A stretch of DNA of 64,000 bases from NCBI GenBank assembly GCA_963762575.1, contig CAVXLL010000013.1, positions 426,588 to 490,587 on the forward strand, given 5' to 3'. Each line of letters begins with the position of its first letter. The first letter of the stretch is position 1. Below the pieces are notes generated by a model. It was given only the letters and a program-made list of their open reading frames with translations, was not told the DNA's origin and did not search any database. The stretch comes from AP-15 sp963762575 (GTDB taxonomy: Bacteria > Pseudomonadota > Alphaproteobacteria > ATCC43930 > CGMCC-115725). Shown piece by piece: positions 24,745 through 35,490 of the stretch. The translations under genes and the position numbers were made by a program.

Positions 24745-25995
24745 ATGACCTCGACGATCCTGCTGGTGGATGACGAGCCCGACCTCGAGACCCTCGTCCA
24801 GCAGAAGTTTCGCCGCCAGATCCGGGAGGGCCAAGTCAGGTTTCTGTTCGCCCACGACGGCGCCGAAGCGCTCGAAATGCTGGGCGACGGCGGCGTTGTC
24901 GACATGGTGGTGAGCGACATCAACATGCCGCGCATGGACGGGCTGACCCTTTTGCAAAAGATCCAGGAGGGCGATGACCCGCTCTCCACGGTCATCGTCT
25001 CCGCCTATGGCGACATGGCGAATATCCGGACCGCGATGAACCGCGGAGCCTTCGATTTTCTGACCAAGCCGATCGATTTCGCCGACCTCGAGACGACGAT
25101 CAACAAGACCTTGCGCCACATCGAAACCTTGCGCGAGGCGCGGCGCCGGCAGATTGCCGCGGAACGGGCACACGCCCTCTTGTCCCGGTACTTCTCCCCG
25201 AATTTGGCCGAGCAGCTGGCGAGCGATCCCGCGGCCATCGATCTCGGCGGACAGCGGCGCGAGATCACCTCGCTGTTCACCGACATGGCCGGGTTTACAA
25301 CTCTCGTCGAGATGCTCGAGCCGGAGGTCATCGCGCCGTTGCTCAACGATTATCTCGGCGAGATGACCGACGCTGTGTTCGCGCACGGCGGAACCGTCGT
25401 AAAGATCGTCGGCGACGCGCTGCACGTGCTGTTCGGGGCGCCGGCCGAGCAGCCGGACCATGCCTCACGCGCGGTCGCCTGCGCGCTGGAGATGGATGCC
25501 CGCTCCCAATCCTTTGCCAAGCGCTGGGAGGAAAAACGGATTGTTCCCGGTGCAACCCGTCTTGGCCTCAATTCAGGCCCGGCAATTGTCGGAAATTTCG
25601 GCGGCGGCCGCTACTTCGACTACACCGCCTATGGCGACACGGTAAACACGGCGGCGCGGCTCGAAGCGGCGAACAAACAGCTCGGGACCCGCATCTGCGT
25701 CGGCGAGAGCGTGGTGGCCCGCGTGCCTGGTTTTATGGGCAGGCCGGTCGGCGATCTGCTGCTGCGCGGACGCAGCGAACCCATGCGCGCCTTCGAGCCG
25801 CTCTCCGCGGAAGAGTACGAGGCTGAGGCGACCCGAGCCTATCTGGACGCCTTTGGCAAACTCGAAGCGGGCGACCCGAGTGCATTGGCGGCATTTGCCG
25901 CTCTGCTCGGATTGCTGGGTGACGACCAGCTCGTGAGCTTTCACCTGAAGCGTCTGCTCAACGGCGCCACCGGCGTGCGGATCATGCTCGATTGA
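24745..25995 (+). CDS. Response regulator with class III adenylate/guanylate cyclase output domain
   Basis: 416 residues. The receiver domain (about 4-125) has the acidic pair in LLVDDEPD, phospho-acceptor Asp in VVSDINMPRMDG and the Lys in FLTKPIDF. A helical linker (ETLREARRRQIAAERAHALLSRYF) leads to the cyclase domain (about 175-340): metal Asp in SLFTDMAGFT and in VVKIVGDALHVLFG, and the Asn/Arg pair in YGDTVNTAARLE. The product should be cAMP, or possibly cGMP, made in response to phosphorylation. The sensor kinase is not adjacent. The malic enzyme gene follows 44 bases downstream. A second protein of the same layout is at 57150. Confidence 0.9.
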   Translation: MTSTILLVDDEPDLETLVQQKFRRQIREGQVRFLFAHDGAEALEMLGDGGVVDMVVSDINMPRMDGLTLLQKIQEGDDPLSTVIVSAYGDMANIRTAMNRGAFDFLTKPIDFADLETTINKTLRHIETLREARRRQIAAERAHALLSRYFSPNLAEQLASDPAAIDLGGQRREITSLFTDMAGFTTLVEMLEPEVIAPLLNDYLGEMTDAVFAHGGTVVKIVGDALHVLFGAPAEQPDHASRAVACALEMDARSQSFAKRWEEKRIVPGATRLGLNSGPAIVGNFGGGRYFDYTAYGDTVNTAARLEAANKQLGTRICVGESVVARVPGFMGRPVGDLLLRGRSEPMRAFEPLSAEEYEAEATRAYLDAFGKLEAGDPSALAAFAALLGLLGDDQLVSFHLKRLLNGATGVRIMLD

Positions 25996-26039
25996 GCGGC
26001 CGGAACGCGCCAATTATGGCGTTGAAAGGAGCACTCCGC

Positions 26040-27755
26040 ATGACCGATGAGGGCGCGACTGCGCAAGCGGATCTTGTCGAGACCGAGCTCGAAGGGACGG
26101 CGCTGCTGACCAACCCGATGTTGAACAAAGGGACCGCCTTTACCGAAGAGGAGCGGACCGCCTTTGCGCTGCACGGCCTGCTGCCGCCTCATGTCGGAAC
26201 GTTGGAAGTGCAGTCGGCGCGGCGTCTCCAGGCAATGCGGAAGCTCGCCAGTGATCTCGATCGCTATGTCTTCCTGCGCGGATTGCAGGACGCGAACGAG
26301 ACGCTCTTTTACGCGATGCTGACCCAAAACCTTGAGGAAATGCTCCCTCTCGTCTACACCCCGACGGTCGGCGAGGGATGCCAGACCTTCAGCCATTACT
26401 GGCATTATCCGCGTGGTTTGTTTCTGAGCTGGGCGCAGCGCGACCGGATCAAGAAAATCCTGGCGCACCCCCGGTTTGACAAGGTAGAGGCTATTGTCGT
26501 CAGCGATGGTGAGCGCATCCTCGGTCTCGGAGACCAGGGCGCCGACGGCATGGGCATCCCGATCGGCAAGCTGTCGCTCTATACCGCCTGCGCCGGTCTC
26601 CACCCGTCCACCACCCTGCCGATCCTGCTCGATGTCGGGACCGACAACAAGGAGCGTCTCGCCGACCCGGTCTATATCGGATGGCGGCACGAGCGGGTGC
26701 GCGGCCAGGATTACGACGAGTTCGTCGAAAGCTTTGTGAATGCCGTGCTGGAACGCTGGCCGCATGCATTGCTGCAGTGGGAGGATTTCGCCCGAGCCAA
26801 TGCCGGACGCATGCTGCAGCGCTACCGCGACCGGCTCTGCACCTTCAATGATGATATTCAAGGCACCGCCGCAGTGGCCGCCGGCACCCTGCTCGCCGCG
26901 GTCAAGGTGACCGGGCAGCCGATCCGCGACCAGCGGATCGCAATCGTCGGGGCGGGTTCGGCGGGCATAGGCATCGCAAATTTGCTGCTGCGAGTCATGA
27001 TCGACGCGGGCCTATCCGAAGCCGAAGCACGACGCCGCTTCTACGCCATCGACCGGGACGGTCTGCTCGTCGAAGGCATGCCTAGTGTCCTCGATTTTCA
27101 ACGCCCTTTCGCGCAGTCGCCCGCCGCAGTGGCGAATTGGCCCCGCGCGCACGCCGATGCGATCGGATTGGCCGACGTCGTCGCCAATGCCAGGCCTACG
27201 GTGCTGATCGGGGTTTCCGGTCAGCCCGGCATCTTCCGAGAAGAGATAATCCGCAAAATGGCCGCGGCGGTGGCGCGTCCGATCGTTTTCCCGCTCTCGA
27301 ACCCGACCTCCCGTTCCGAGGCGACGCCGCAAGATCTGACGGCATGGACCGAGGCCCGCGCGGTGATCGGCACCGGGAGCCCGTTCCCGCCCGTTGTGCG
27401 CGACGGACGATCCTACGCTGTTGACCAGACGAACAATGCCTATGTCTTTCCCGGCATTGGCCTCGGCGTTCTGGCAGTAAGAGCCAGGCGCGTGACCGAA
27501 GGCATGTTTGTCGCCGCCGCCAAGGTCCTCGCCGACGTCTCGCCCGCCGCGCGAGACGCGCATGCGCCTCTGCTGCCCCCCGTGGCGGAACTGCGCGAGG
27601 TCGCGTTCGTCGTCGCCAAAGCGGTTGCCCGCCAGGCTCGGGCGGACGGGCAGTGCGAGCCGTTCGACGATGAGGAGCTCGATCGCCTGGTCGCCCGCAA
27701 GATGTGGAGCCCGGTTTATCGGCCGTATCGCCGGACGCGGCGTGCGATGCGCTGA
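26040..27755 (+). CDS. NAD-type malic enzyme
   Basis: 571 residues from the ATG at 26040, which has AAAGGAG upstream. It is the long (MaeA/eukaryote-like) malic enzyme: N-terminal LLTNPMLNKGTAFTEEER, catalytic Tyr region PLVYTPTVGEGCQ, metal-binding ERILGLGDQGADGMGIPIGK, the FNDDIQGTAAVAAGTLL block, and the dinucleotide fold VGAGSAGIGIANLL. It decarboxylates malate to pyruvate, probably with NAD+, linking the citric acid cycle to gluconeogenic precursors. It follows the receiver-cyclase gene and converges with the rRNA operon, 31 bases from the 5S end. Confidence 0.93.
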   Translation: MTDEGATAQADLVETELEGTALLTNPMLNKGTAFTEEERTAFALHGLLPPHVGTLEVQSARRLQAMRKLASDLDRYVFLRGLQDANETLFYAMLTQNLEEMLPLVYTPTVGEGCQTFSHYWHYPRGLFLSWAQRDRIKKILAHPRFDKVEAIVVSDGERILGLGDQGADGMGIPIGKLSLYTACAGLHPSTTLPILLDVGTDNKERLADPVYIGWRHERVRGQDYDEFVESFVNAVLERWPHALLQWEDFARANAGRMLQRYRDRLCTFNDDIQGTAAVAAGTLLAAVKVTGQPIRDQRIAIVGAGSAGIGIANLLLRVMIDAGLSEAEARRRFYAIDRDGLLVEGMPSVLDFQRPFAQSPAAVANWPRAHADAIGLADVVANARPTVLIGVSGQPGIFREEIIRKMAAAVARPIVFPLSNPTSRSEATPQDLTAWTEARAVIGTGSPFPPVVRDGRSYAVDQTNNAYVFPGIGLGVLAVRARRVTEGMFVAAAKVLADVSPAARDAHAPLLPPVAELREVAFVVAKAVARQARADGQCEPFDDEELDRLVARKMWSPVYRPYRRTRRAMR

Positions 27756-27786
27756 GTTGTTGGGGAGGGAGAGAGGGGGGATGCGG

Positions 27787-27903
27787 GCCTGGCGGCGACC
27801 TACTCTTCCGCACCTTGAGGTGCAGTACCATCGGCGCTGAGGGTTTTCACGGCCGAGTTCGGGATGGGATCGGGTGTTTGGCCCCTCGCTATGGCCACCA
27901 GGC
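27787..27903 (-). rRNA. rrf: 5S ribosomal RNA
   Basis: 117 bases. The ends pair as gcctggcggc and its complement, and the internal CCGAACTCGGCCGTGAAA and GTAGGTCGCCGCCAGGC segments are canonical for 5S. It is the last gene of the rRNA operon, about 107 bases after the 23S 3' end. No clear terminator is seen beyond it before the convergent malic enzyme gene. Confidence 0.95.
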
Positions 27904-28312
27904 CGGCAATTGGGTTGTCATGTGAGAAGAAAGCAGTGTCTCAGGAAGGCCGCGTGCGGGGCAGGGTCTTGCCGCTGCACGCGGGCGGTTTTGGGTTGGA
28001 GTTCAAGCGCCATTCGAGCGATTAGTACCGGTCAGCTGCGCGGGTTGCCCCGCTTCCACCTCCGGCCTATCGACGTGGTGGTCTTCCACGGCTCTCGGCG
28101 AGACCTGGTTTTGAGGAGGGTTTCCCGCTTAGATGCGTTCAGCGGTTATCCCGTCCGCACTTAGCTACCCGGCGGTGCGGCTGGCGCCACAACCGGTACA
28201 CCAGAGGTGCGTCCCTCCCGGTCCTCTCGTACTGGGGAGAGCGCCTCGCAAGTCTCGAACACCCACGGCAGATAGGGACCGAACTGTCTCACGACGTTCT
28301 AAACCCAGCTCA

Positions 28313-28356
<44 letters not shown>

Positions 28357-28357
28357 C

Positions 28358-28397
<40 letters not shown>

Positions 28398-28429
28398 GAC
28401 GCCGTCGATATGGACTCTTGGGCGTCATT

Positions 28430-28482
<53 letters not shown>

Positions 28483-28622
28483 GGGACCACCGGATCACTA
28501 TGGCCGACTTTCGTCTCTGCTCGAGCTGTCGCTCTCGCAGTCAGGCGGGCTTGTGCCATTGCACTCCGCAGCTGATTTCCGACCAGCCTGAGCCCACCAT
28601 CGCGCGCCTCCGTTACTCTTTG

Positions 28623-28653
<31 letters not shown>

Positions 28654-28909
28654 ATGCAGGGTCCCGGACCCGGATAGAAGGGCCGCGGTTAGATGCCAGA
28701 GAAGATAAGGGCGGTATTTCAAGGGTGCCTCCACCCCAACTGGCGCCAGGGCTTCGTCGGCTCCCGCCTATCCTACACATACCTTCCCTAACACCACTGC
28801 AAAGCTGTAGTAAAGGTGCACGGGGTCTTTCCGTCTGACCGCGGGAACTCCGCATCTTCACGGAGAATTCAATTTCGCTGAGCCGGTGTTGGAGACAGCG
28901 GGGAAGTCG

Positions 28910-29000
<91 letters not shown>

Positions 29001-29579
29001 AATTCAGAGCTTGCACCCCTCCTCTTAACCTTCCGGCACCGGGCAGGCGTCAGACCCTATACGTCGTCTGGATGACTTCGCAGAGCCCTGTGTTTTTAGT
29101 AAACAGTCGCCACCCCCTGGTCTGTGCCCCCCATCCCCGGTTGCCCGAGGACGGGGCCCCCTTCTCCCGAAGTTACGGGGGCAATTTGCCGAGTTCCTTC
29201 AACACCGTTCTCTCAAGCGCCTCGGTATGCTCTACCAGTCCACCTGTGTCGGTTTGGGGTACGGTCTATGTCGCCGGTGCTGTTTCCCGGAAGTCCCAGG
29301 CCGCCCCTCCAATCCAATAAGGAGAGACGACTTTCGGCCTTCGTCACATTCCGGCAGGCGGAGGAATATTAACCCCCTTCCCATCGGCTACGGCTCTCGC
29401 CCTCGCCTTAGGGGCCCGGCTAACCCTGCGCGGATTAACCTTGCGCAGGAACCCTTGGACTTTCGGCGACAGCGTTTCTCACGCTGTTTATCGCTACTCA
29501 TGTCAGCATTCGCGCTTCCGATACCTCCAGCCTGCCTCGCGGCAGACCTTCGCCGGCCTACGGAACGCTCCGCTACCGC

Positions 29580-30011
29580 TTCAGAAGACAGGGATCAGGA
29601 ATCAGGGATCAGAACTGCGGCGGGAGAGGCCCTGCAGCATGCGGGCAATCTCCGAGTACTCGCTCTGCCAGCGCTCGGCCGTCTCGGCCCCGATATAGCC
29701 GAGATCGCGAGCGTAAAGGGTCCACACCTGCATCTCGTCGGCCGAACCAATCGCCATCACGACAAAGCGATGGAACTCGATGCGCGACTGACGCTGCTTG
29801 CCGAACCCTTCGGCAATATTGGCACAGATCGATTTCGACGCCCGCCTGATCTGGTCGGCCAATGCGAACTGCTCGATCCGCGGAAATTCGAGGCTCGCCC
29901 GGTGCACCTCCAGCGACAGCCGATAAGCCCGCCGGAATACCTCGAGGTCCTCAAATTTCCGTGCCCACTCACTCATTTCTGATACCTGATTCCTGATCCC
30001 TGTCTTCTGAA
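29580..30011 (-). repeat. Helix-45 intervening sequence of 23S rRNA, bounded by a 26-base inverted repeat
   Basis: A perfect inverted repeat of 26 bases, at 29580-29605 and 29986-30011, closes a 432-base insert. The arms contain agggatcagg units shared with three other hairpins in the same operon. Counting from the 23S 5' end and subtracting the helix-25 insert puts the site near Escherichia coli position 1140-1180, that is helix 45, a classic insertion site. The insert carries an S23-family gene in the same sense as the rRNA. The long stem is a natural RNase III target. Confidence 0.9.
29602..29976 (-). CDS. Four-helix-bundle S23 protein encoded within the 23S rRNA intervening sequence
   Basis: 124 residues. 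It belongs to the S23/four-helix-bundle family (PF05635) typically found in 23S intervening sequences: FEDLEVFRRAYRLSLEVHRAS, ALADQIRRASKSICANIAEGFGK (the strongest family signature) and IEFHRFVVMAIGSADEMQVW. The protein is basic at its ends and wholly helical. The family forms pentameric toroids and is thought to bind nucleic acid; its role is unproven. The ATG lies ten bases beyond the arm of the inverted repeat, and the TGA stop is inside the opposite arm. Translation would have to occur on precursor rRNA or a separate transcript; no clear ribosome binding site is seen. Confidence 0.9.
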   Translation of the reverse strand: MSEWARKFEDLEVFRRAYRLSLEVHRASLEFPRIEQFALADQIRRASKSICANIAEGFGKQRQSRIEFHRFVVMAIGSADEMQVWTLYARDLGYIGAETAERWQSEYSEIARMLQGLSRRSSDP

Positions 30012-30071
30012 ACCCGCAGCTTCGGTGCGTGGCTTGAGCCCCGTTACATTTTCGGCGCGGGACAGCTGATA

Positions 30072-30129
<58 letters not shown>

Positions 30130-30632
30130 TTGTCTTGGCCGTCCTACATCCTTTCCCACTTAGCCACGACTGGGGGACCTTAGCTGGCGGTCTGGGCTGT
30201 TTCCCTCTCGACGACGGACCTTAGCACCCGCCGTCTGGCTGCCGACCTCTACTCGCCGGTATTCGCAGTTTGGTTAGGTTTGGTAAGGCTCGCGCCCCCC
30301 TAGCCCATCCAGTGCTCTACCCCCGGCGGCAATATCGACGCTCTACCTCAATAGATTTCGCGGAGAACCAGCTATTTCCGGGTTTGATTGGCCTTTCACC
30401 CCTAGCCACAAGTCATCCCCTACTTTTGCAACAGTAGTGGGTTCGGTCCTCCAGTGCGTGTTACCGCACCTTCAACCTGCCCATGGCTAGATCACCCGGT
30501 TTCGGGTCTGATCCCGGCAACTCAAATTCGCCCGTTTCGGACTCGCTTTCGCTGCGCCTACGCCTAGCGGCTTAAGCTTGCTGCCAAGACCAACTCGCTG
30601 ACCCATTATACAAAAGGTACGCCGTCACTCCA

Positions 30633-30751
30633 GGGATCAGATCACAGGGATCAGGTATCAGAACTGCTGGAGCAAGGCTCGCGCCTCGCCCGGCTTCCGA
30701 CGGCGTCGCCGCCATCGGTTCTGATCCCTGATCCCTGATACCTGATCCCTG
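30633..30751 (-). repeat. Helix-25 intervening sequence of 23S rRNA without an open reading frame
   Basis: The flanking rRNA, read in RNA sense, is ACAAGCAGTCGGAG on one side and TGACGGCGTACCTTTTGTATAA on the other (shown in part), which are the two sides of helix 25. The insert of about 120 bases has a perfect 17-base inverted repeat at 30645-30661 and 30735-30751, plus extra agggatcag copies outside the left arm and inside the right arm. The loop is GC-rich and non-coding. The arm sequence is the same family as that of the helix-45 insert and the two spacer hairpins. Confidence 0.88.
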
Positions 30752-31546
30752 AAACTCCGACTGCTTGTAGGCATCCGGTTTCAGGAACTGTTTCACTCCC
30801 CTCGTCGGGGTGCTTTTCACCTTTCCCTCACGGTACTGGTGCACTATCGGTCACTGAGGAGTATTTAGGCTTGGAGGGTGGTCCCCCCATCTTCAGACAG
30901 GATTGCACGTGTCCCGCCCTACTCGAGGACACGACCAGGGGTTTCCCGTACGGGGCTGTCACCCGCTGCGGCCCGCCTTTCCAGGCGCTTCCGGTACCCG
31001 TTGATCGTGCCACTGGCCTGGTCCGCGTTCGCTCGCCACTACTTGCGGAATCTCGGTTGATGTCTGTTCCTCCGGCTACTGAGATGTTTCAGTTCGCCGG
31101 GTTTGCCTCACGACCCTATGAATTCAGATCGTGATACCCCTTGCGGGGTGGGTTGCCCCATTCGGAGATCCCGGGATCACCGATCGCTCGCATCTCCCCC
31201 GGGCTTTTCGCAGCGTGCCACGTCCTTCATCGCCTCTCAGTGCCAAGGCATCCACCAGATGCCCTTATTTGCGCTTGATCCCCGGCGTTTCCGTTGCGGC
31301 GGAAGCAAGCTTCCGCCGGGAAACGCCGCACAAAACCGCCGCGCACAGGGGCAAAACCCCTACGCCCAAGCGGCCTCACATGAAGACACTTCTTCGGACA
31401 CATCCAGCGCGTTTGCGCCGGGCGCGTCCGCCTCGGTCACATGACAAACTCTCTCTTCACCCTTCAAACAACGCGACGCAAGCCCGGGTGGCCCCGGACC
31501 CGCGATCTCTGTAACATCTTCTCCAAACGCCGGATGGTACCCCGGA

Positions 31547-31622
31547 TGGTGGAGGTGAACGGATTCGAACCGATGACCTCCTGCTTGCAAAGCAGGCGCT
31601 CTCCCAGCTGAGCTACACCCCC
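31547..31622 (-). tRNA. tRNA-Ala (TGC)
   Basis: 76 bases including the encoded CCA. The acceptor stem GGGGGTG/CACCTCC, the D-arm GTAGCTCAGCTGGGAGAGC, the anticodon loop CTTTGCAAG with anticodon TGC and the T-arm GGTTCGAATCC are all present. It is the second tRNA of the 16S-23S spacer. Confidence 0.96.
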
Positions 31623-31629
31623 TTCAGGG

Positions 31630-31686
31630 ATCAGGAGACAGGCATCAGGGATCAGTTCTGATAACTGATCCCTGATGCCTGATCCC
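31630..31686. repeat. GGATCAGG-family hairpin between tRNA-Ala and tRNA-Ile
   Basis: A perfect 16-base inverted repeat, at 31640-31655 and 31665-31680, has a nine-base loop, with further agggatcagg/cctgatccct copies outside it. The right side runs up to the base before the encoded CCA of tRNA-Ile, so the hairpin fills almost the whole inter-tRNA spacer and would be cut during tRNA processing. Confidence 0.88.
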
Positions 31687-31763
31687 TGGTGGGCCAGGGA
31701 GGATTTGAACCTCCGACCTCACGCTTATCAAGCGCGCGCTCTAACCAGCTGAGCTACTAGCCC
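31687..31763 (-). tRNA. tRNA-Ile (GAT)
   Basis: 77 bases including the encoded CCA. The acceptor stem GGGCTAG/CTGGCCC, the D-arm GTAGCTCAGCTGGTTAGAGC, the anticodon loop CTTGATAAG with anticodon GAT and the T-arm GGTTCAAATCC are present. It is the first tRNA of the 16S-23S spacer. Confidence 0.96.
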
Positions 31764-31847
31764 CTAGCGTCGACCCAAAGGTGGCACCAGCAGAGCGAGC
31801 GCTCGCCGACGCTCGGGAGAAGGGATGCGCAGACGGCGGCCTCTTGC

Positions 31848-31963
31848 CAGGGATCAGGTATCAGGGATCAGTAATCAGAAACCGACCCCACCCGGTCCCG
31901 GGCGGTTGTGGAAAGCCTGAGGTGGTCCCGGCATCAGTTCTGATCCCTGATACCTGATCCCTG
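31848..31963. repeat. GGATCAGG-family hairpin in the 16S to tRNA-Ile spacer
   Basis: A perfect 24-base inverted repeat, at 31848-31871 and 31940-31963, closes a loop of about 68 GC-rich bases. The arm reads cagggatcaggtatcag followed by ggatcag, nearly the same as the helix-25 insert arm. It ends about 16 bases from the 16S 3' end, so it may take part in precursor processing. Confidence 0.9.
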
Positions 31964-31976
31964 TCCTCTGGCATCC

Positions 31977-33507
<1,531 letters not shown>

Positions 33508-33682
33508 ATCCCAGGCCCATCCTCTCGGACGGACCCAAATCAAGGGCCTCCAAACGTTCGCAAATGCACGAACAAATGGCGACCCTCGGCCGCCGTCCGC
33601 GCATCCCTTCCCTCAGTCTCCACAATCTCAATCAACAATCCCCCACAGGTCGCCGCCGGGGCTCTCCCCAGGAGGGGCCGCG

Positions 33683-33711
33683 CTTATAGGCCCACCCGCC
33701 ATCCGCGTCAA
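33683..33711 (-). promoter_or_regulatory. Promoter of the rRNA operon
   Basis: On the minus strand TTGACG (33706-33711) and TATAAG (33683-33688) are separated by exactly 17 bases, close to consensus. Transcription would start near 33676, giving a leader of about 170 bases before 16S. It lies only about 54 bases after the soeC stop, so the operon has its own promoter although it follows soeC on the same strand. Confidence 0.8.
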
Positions 33712-33764
33712 CACCCCTGTGCGATGCCGACAGCAAAAAATCCACCCTCCTGCTTGCGGGCGTC

Positions 33765-34713
33765 TCAAACTGCCTCTGCGCCATAATAGAGCATCACGGT
33801 GTGCTTGGCTTCGGCGAAAAACAGCCAGCGCTCTGCGACGAGCCCCAAGGCCGCACCGGCGACGGCCAGACCCGCCGCGACCACCCCGATCACGCCGCCG
33901 ACCAACAGCGCGAGCAACGTCAGGATGCGCAGGCAGCACGAAACCGCCGAGCCGCACGATGCCGCGCAGCCGGGCGCGGTGCTTGCGCGCGATCGCAAAG
34001 CCCATTTCCTTCAGCAAATAATTCTCCTCGGTGTGCGGCGGCTCGAGCATGCGTACCTTGCCCCGACTGCCGAGCAATGTTGCGCTGGCCACCGTGCTGG
34101 GCGCCGAGGTCGTATCGATCGAGCGCCAATACACTTCTTTCAGCCACCACGCGACAACCACCAGGATCACCGCCAAGATTGCTATACCCGGCGCTCGCGG
34201 CTGCCATAGCCGGACGAGAAAATCAAGAACAAGAAAGGCGCTCATCAGACCGAGGGCCAAATAGTTCGGCACCACCCAGGGGTTGTGCCATTGGTAGATC
34301 GGCCTCAGCGAGGCATAGATCATGCCGGTGCAATAGATCGTCGTCGCCGCGAGGGCTGCGGCGAGGATCCCGCAAAGGCCGACCAACCCCGATGTGATGC
34401 CGAAGAACACCCAGCCGATCCCAAATACCGCGGCCGGCAGGAAGGTCAGGACGGAAAAGACGCCCTCGCGGGACAGCCAGGATGAGCGCCATTGCGAGAA
34501 GGCGCGCCAGGCCCGCTCGGGCCGGCCGAGGTGAAGCACGGAAGAGGCGAGCCCGCCGGCGGCAAGCACGACCGCGACCGCGAGCGCGGCAAAGCCGAAG
34601 CTCGCGCTGAGCGGCAAGAGACCGAGCGGTACAAGGACCCCGAGCAACAGCAGCAGAGCGAAACCGGCACCCGAAGCCGTGGTGAAGAAGACAATCGACA
34701 GCGCGGGATGCAT
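33765..34713 (-). CDS. soeC: DmsC/SoeC-type membrane anchor subunit, frameshifted near 33931
   Basis: Membrane anchor of a molybdopterin oxidoreductase, about 315 residues after correction, with eight or nine membrane helices. The first seven helices (LSIVFFTTASGAGFALLLLL, through GIAILAVILVVVAWW) are in one frame. From ILTLLALLVGGVIGVVAAG to the stop, ending in AEAKHTVMLYYG, they continue in the next. One extra base at about 33931 explains the shift. The DmsC family (PF04976) and the cytoplasm-type partner subunits fit SoeC of the sulfite dehydrogenase SoeABC, which passes electrons to quinone. Start ATG at 34713, 24 bases after soeB. Confidence 0.8.
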
Positions 34714-34737
34714 GCCGGTCGCCGAAGGCCGCCCTGA

Positions 34738-35490
34738 TCAGCGGGACAGCAGCCGGTCGACCCACCGCAGCAGGCGATCGCCGGCGGCGGGCGGATCGAT
34801 CGCCGGCACGAGCCGCGCCGACAGCCGGCCGGGCGGCGCATGCGGGCCGCTCTCGGCGGCAGATATTTATTGACCGGCTTGTAGCCGAGCTCGGGCATCA
34901 GATCGCCGCCGGATCGGCGCGCCACCATTTCCGAGACTTCCGAGCCGGCGTCGCCCAAATCGCCGAAGTGGCGGGCGTTCACCGGACAGACCATCACGCA
35001 AGCCGGCGTGCGATCTTCGGGCACCAGGTTCTCGTTGTAGATCCGGTCGATGCACAAGGTGCATTTCTTCATGACGCCCTCGTCGGCGTCGAACTCGCGG
35101 GCGCCGTAGGGACATGCCCAGGAACACAGCTTGCAGCCGATGCAGATCGAACTCGTTCACCAGCACGATGCCGTCCTCGGCGCGCTTGTAGGACGCCCCG
35201 GTCGGGCACACGGTCACGCAGGCCGGCTCCTCGCAATGCAGACAGGATTTCGGGAAATGGATGGTCCGCGCGCCCTCTCCCTCGCCTTCCTCGAAAGAGT
35301 GGATGCGGTTGAACCACACGCCCCAGGCGCCCTCGCCATAGGGGTTGAAATCGGGCAGCGGCCCCATGTGGCCGCTGGCATTCCATTCCTTGCAAGCCGT
35401 CGCGCAGGCGTGGCAGCCGACGCAGATATCGAGATCGATGACGAGCCCGAGCTTCTTCTGGCCCGGGCGCTGTTCAGGCAGTGAGGTCAT
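34738..35490 (-). CDS. soeB: Four-cluster ferredoxin-type subunit (SoeB/DmsB), two frameshifts
   Basis: Electron-transfer subunit with four cysteine clusters: CVGCHACATACKEW, CLHCEEPACVTVCPTGA, CIGCKLCSWACPYGA and CTLCIDRI...PACVMVCPVNA. The reading frame shifts at about 35150 (one extra base, between VNE and SICIGC) and again at about 34853 (one base missing, between KYLPP and ESGPHAP). With both repaired the protein is about 250 residues and ends LLRWVDRLLSR. All clusters are intact, so decay is unlikely. The ATG overlaps the soeA stop by four bases. It would carry electrons from the molybdenum subunit to SoeC. Confidence 0.85.

Noticed and set aside
24567..24995. N-terminal extension of glycerol kinase by 143 residues
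   Set aside because: It is antisense to the receiver-cyclase gene and lacks similarity to kinases; the 496-residue form has the normal length and start.
30572..30844. 90-residue minus-strand frame across the helix-25 insert
   Set aside because: It reads through conserved 23S sequence on both sides and the repeat arms; there is no protein family resemblance.
33508..33764. C-terminal extension of the SoeC frame to 33628
   Set aside because: Past the frameshift the sequence is Arg/Gly-rich and runs through the rRNA promoter; the conserved C-terminus ends at 33765 in the other frame.
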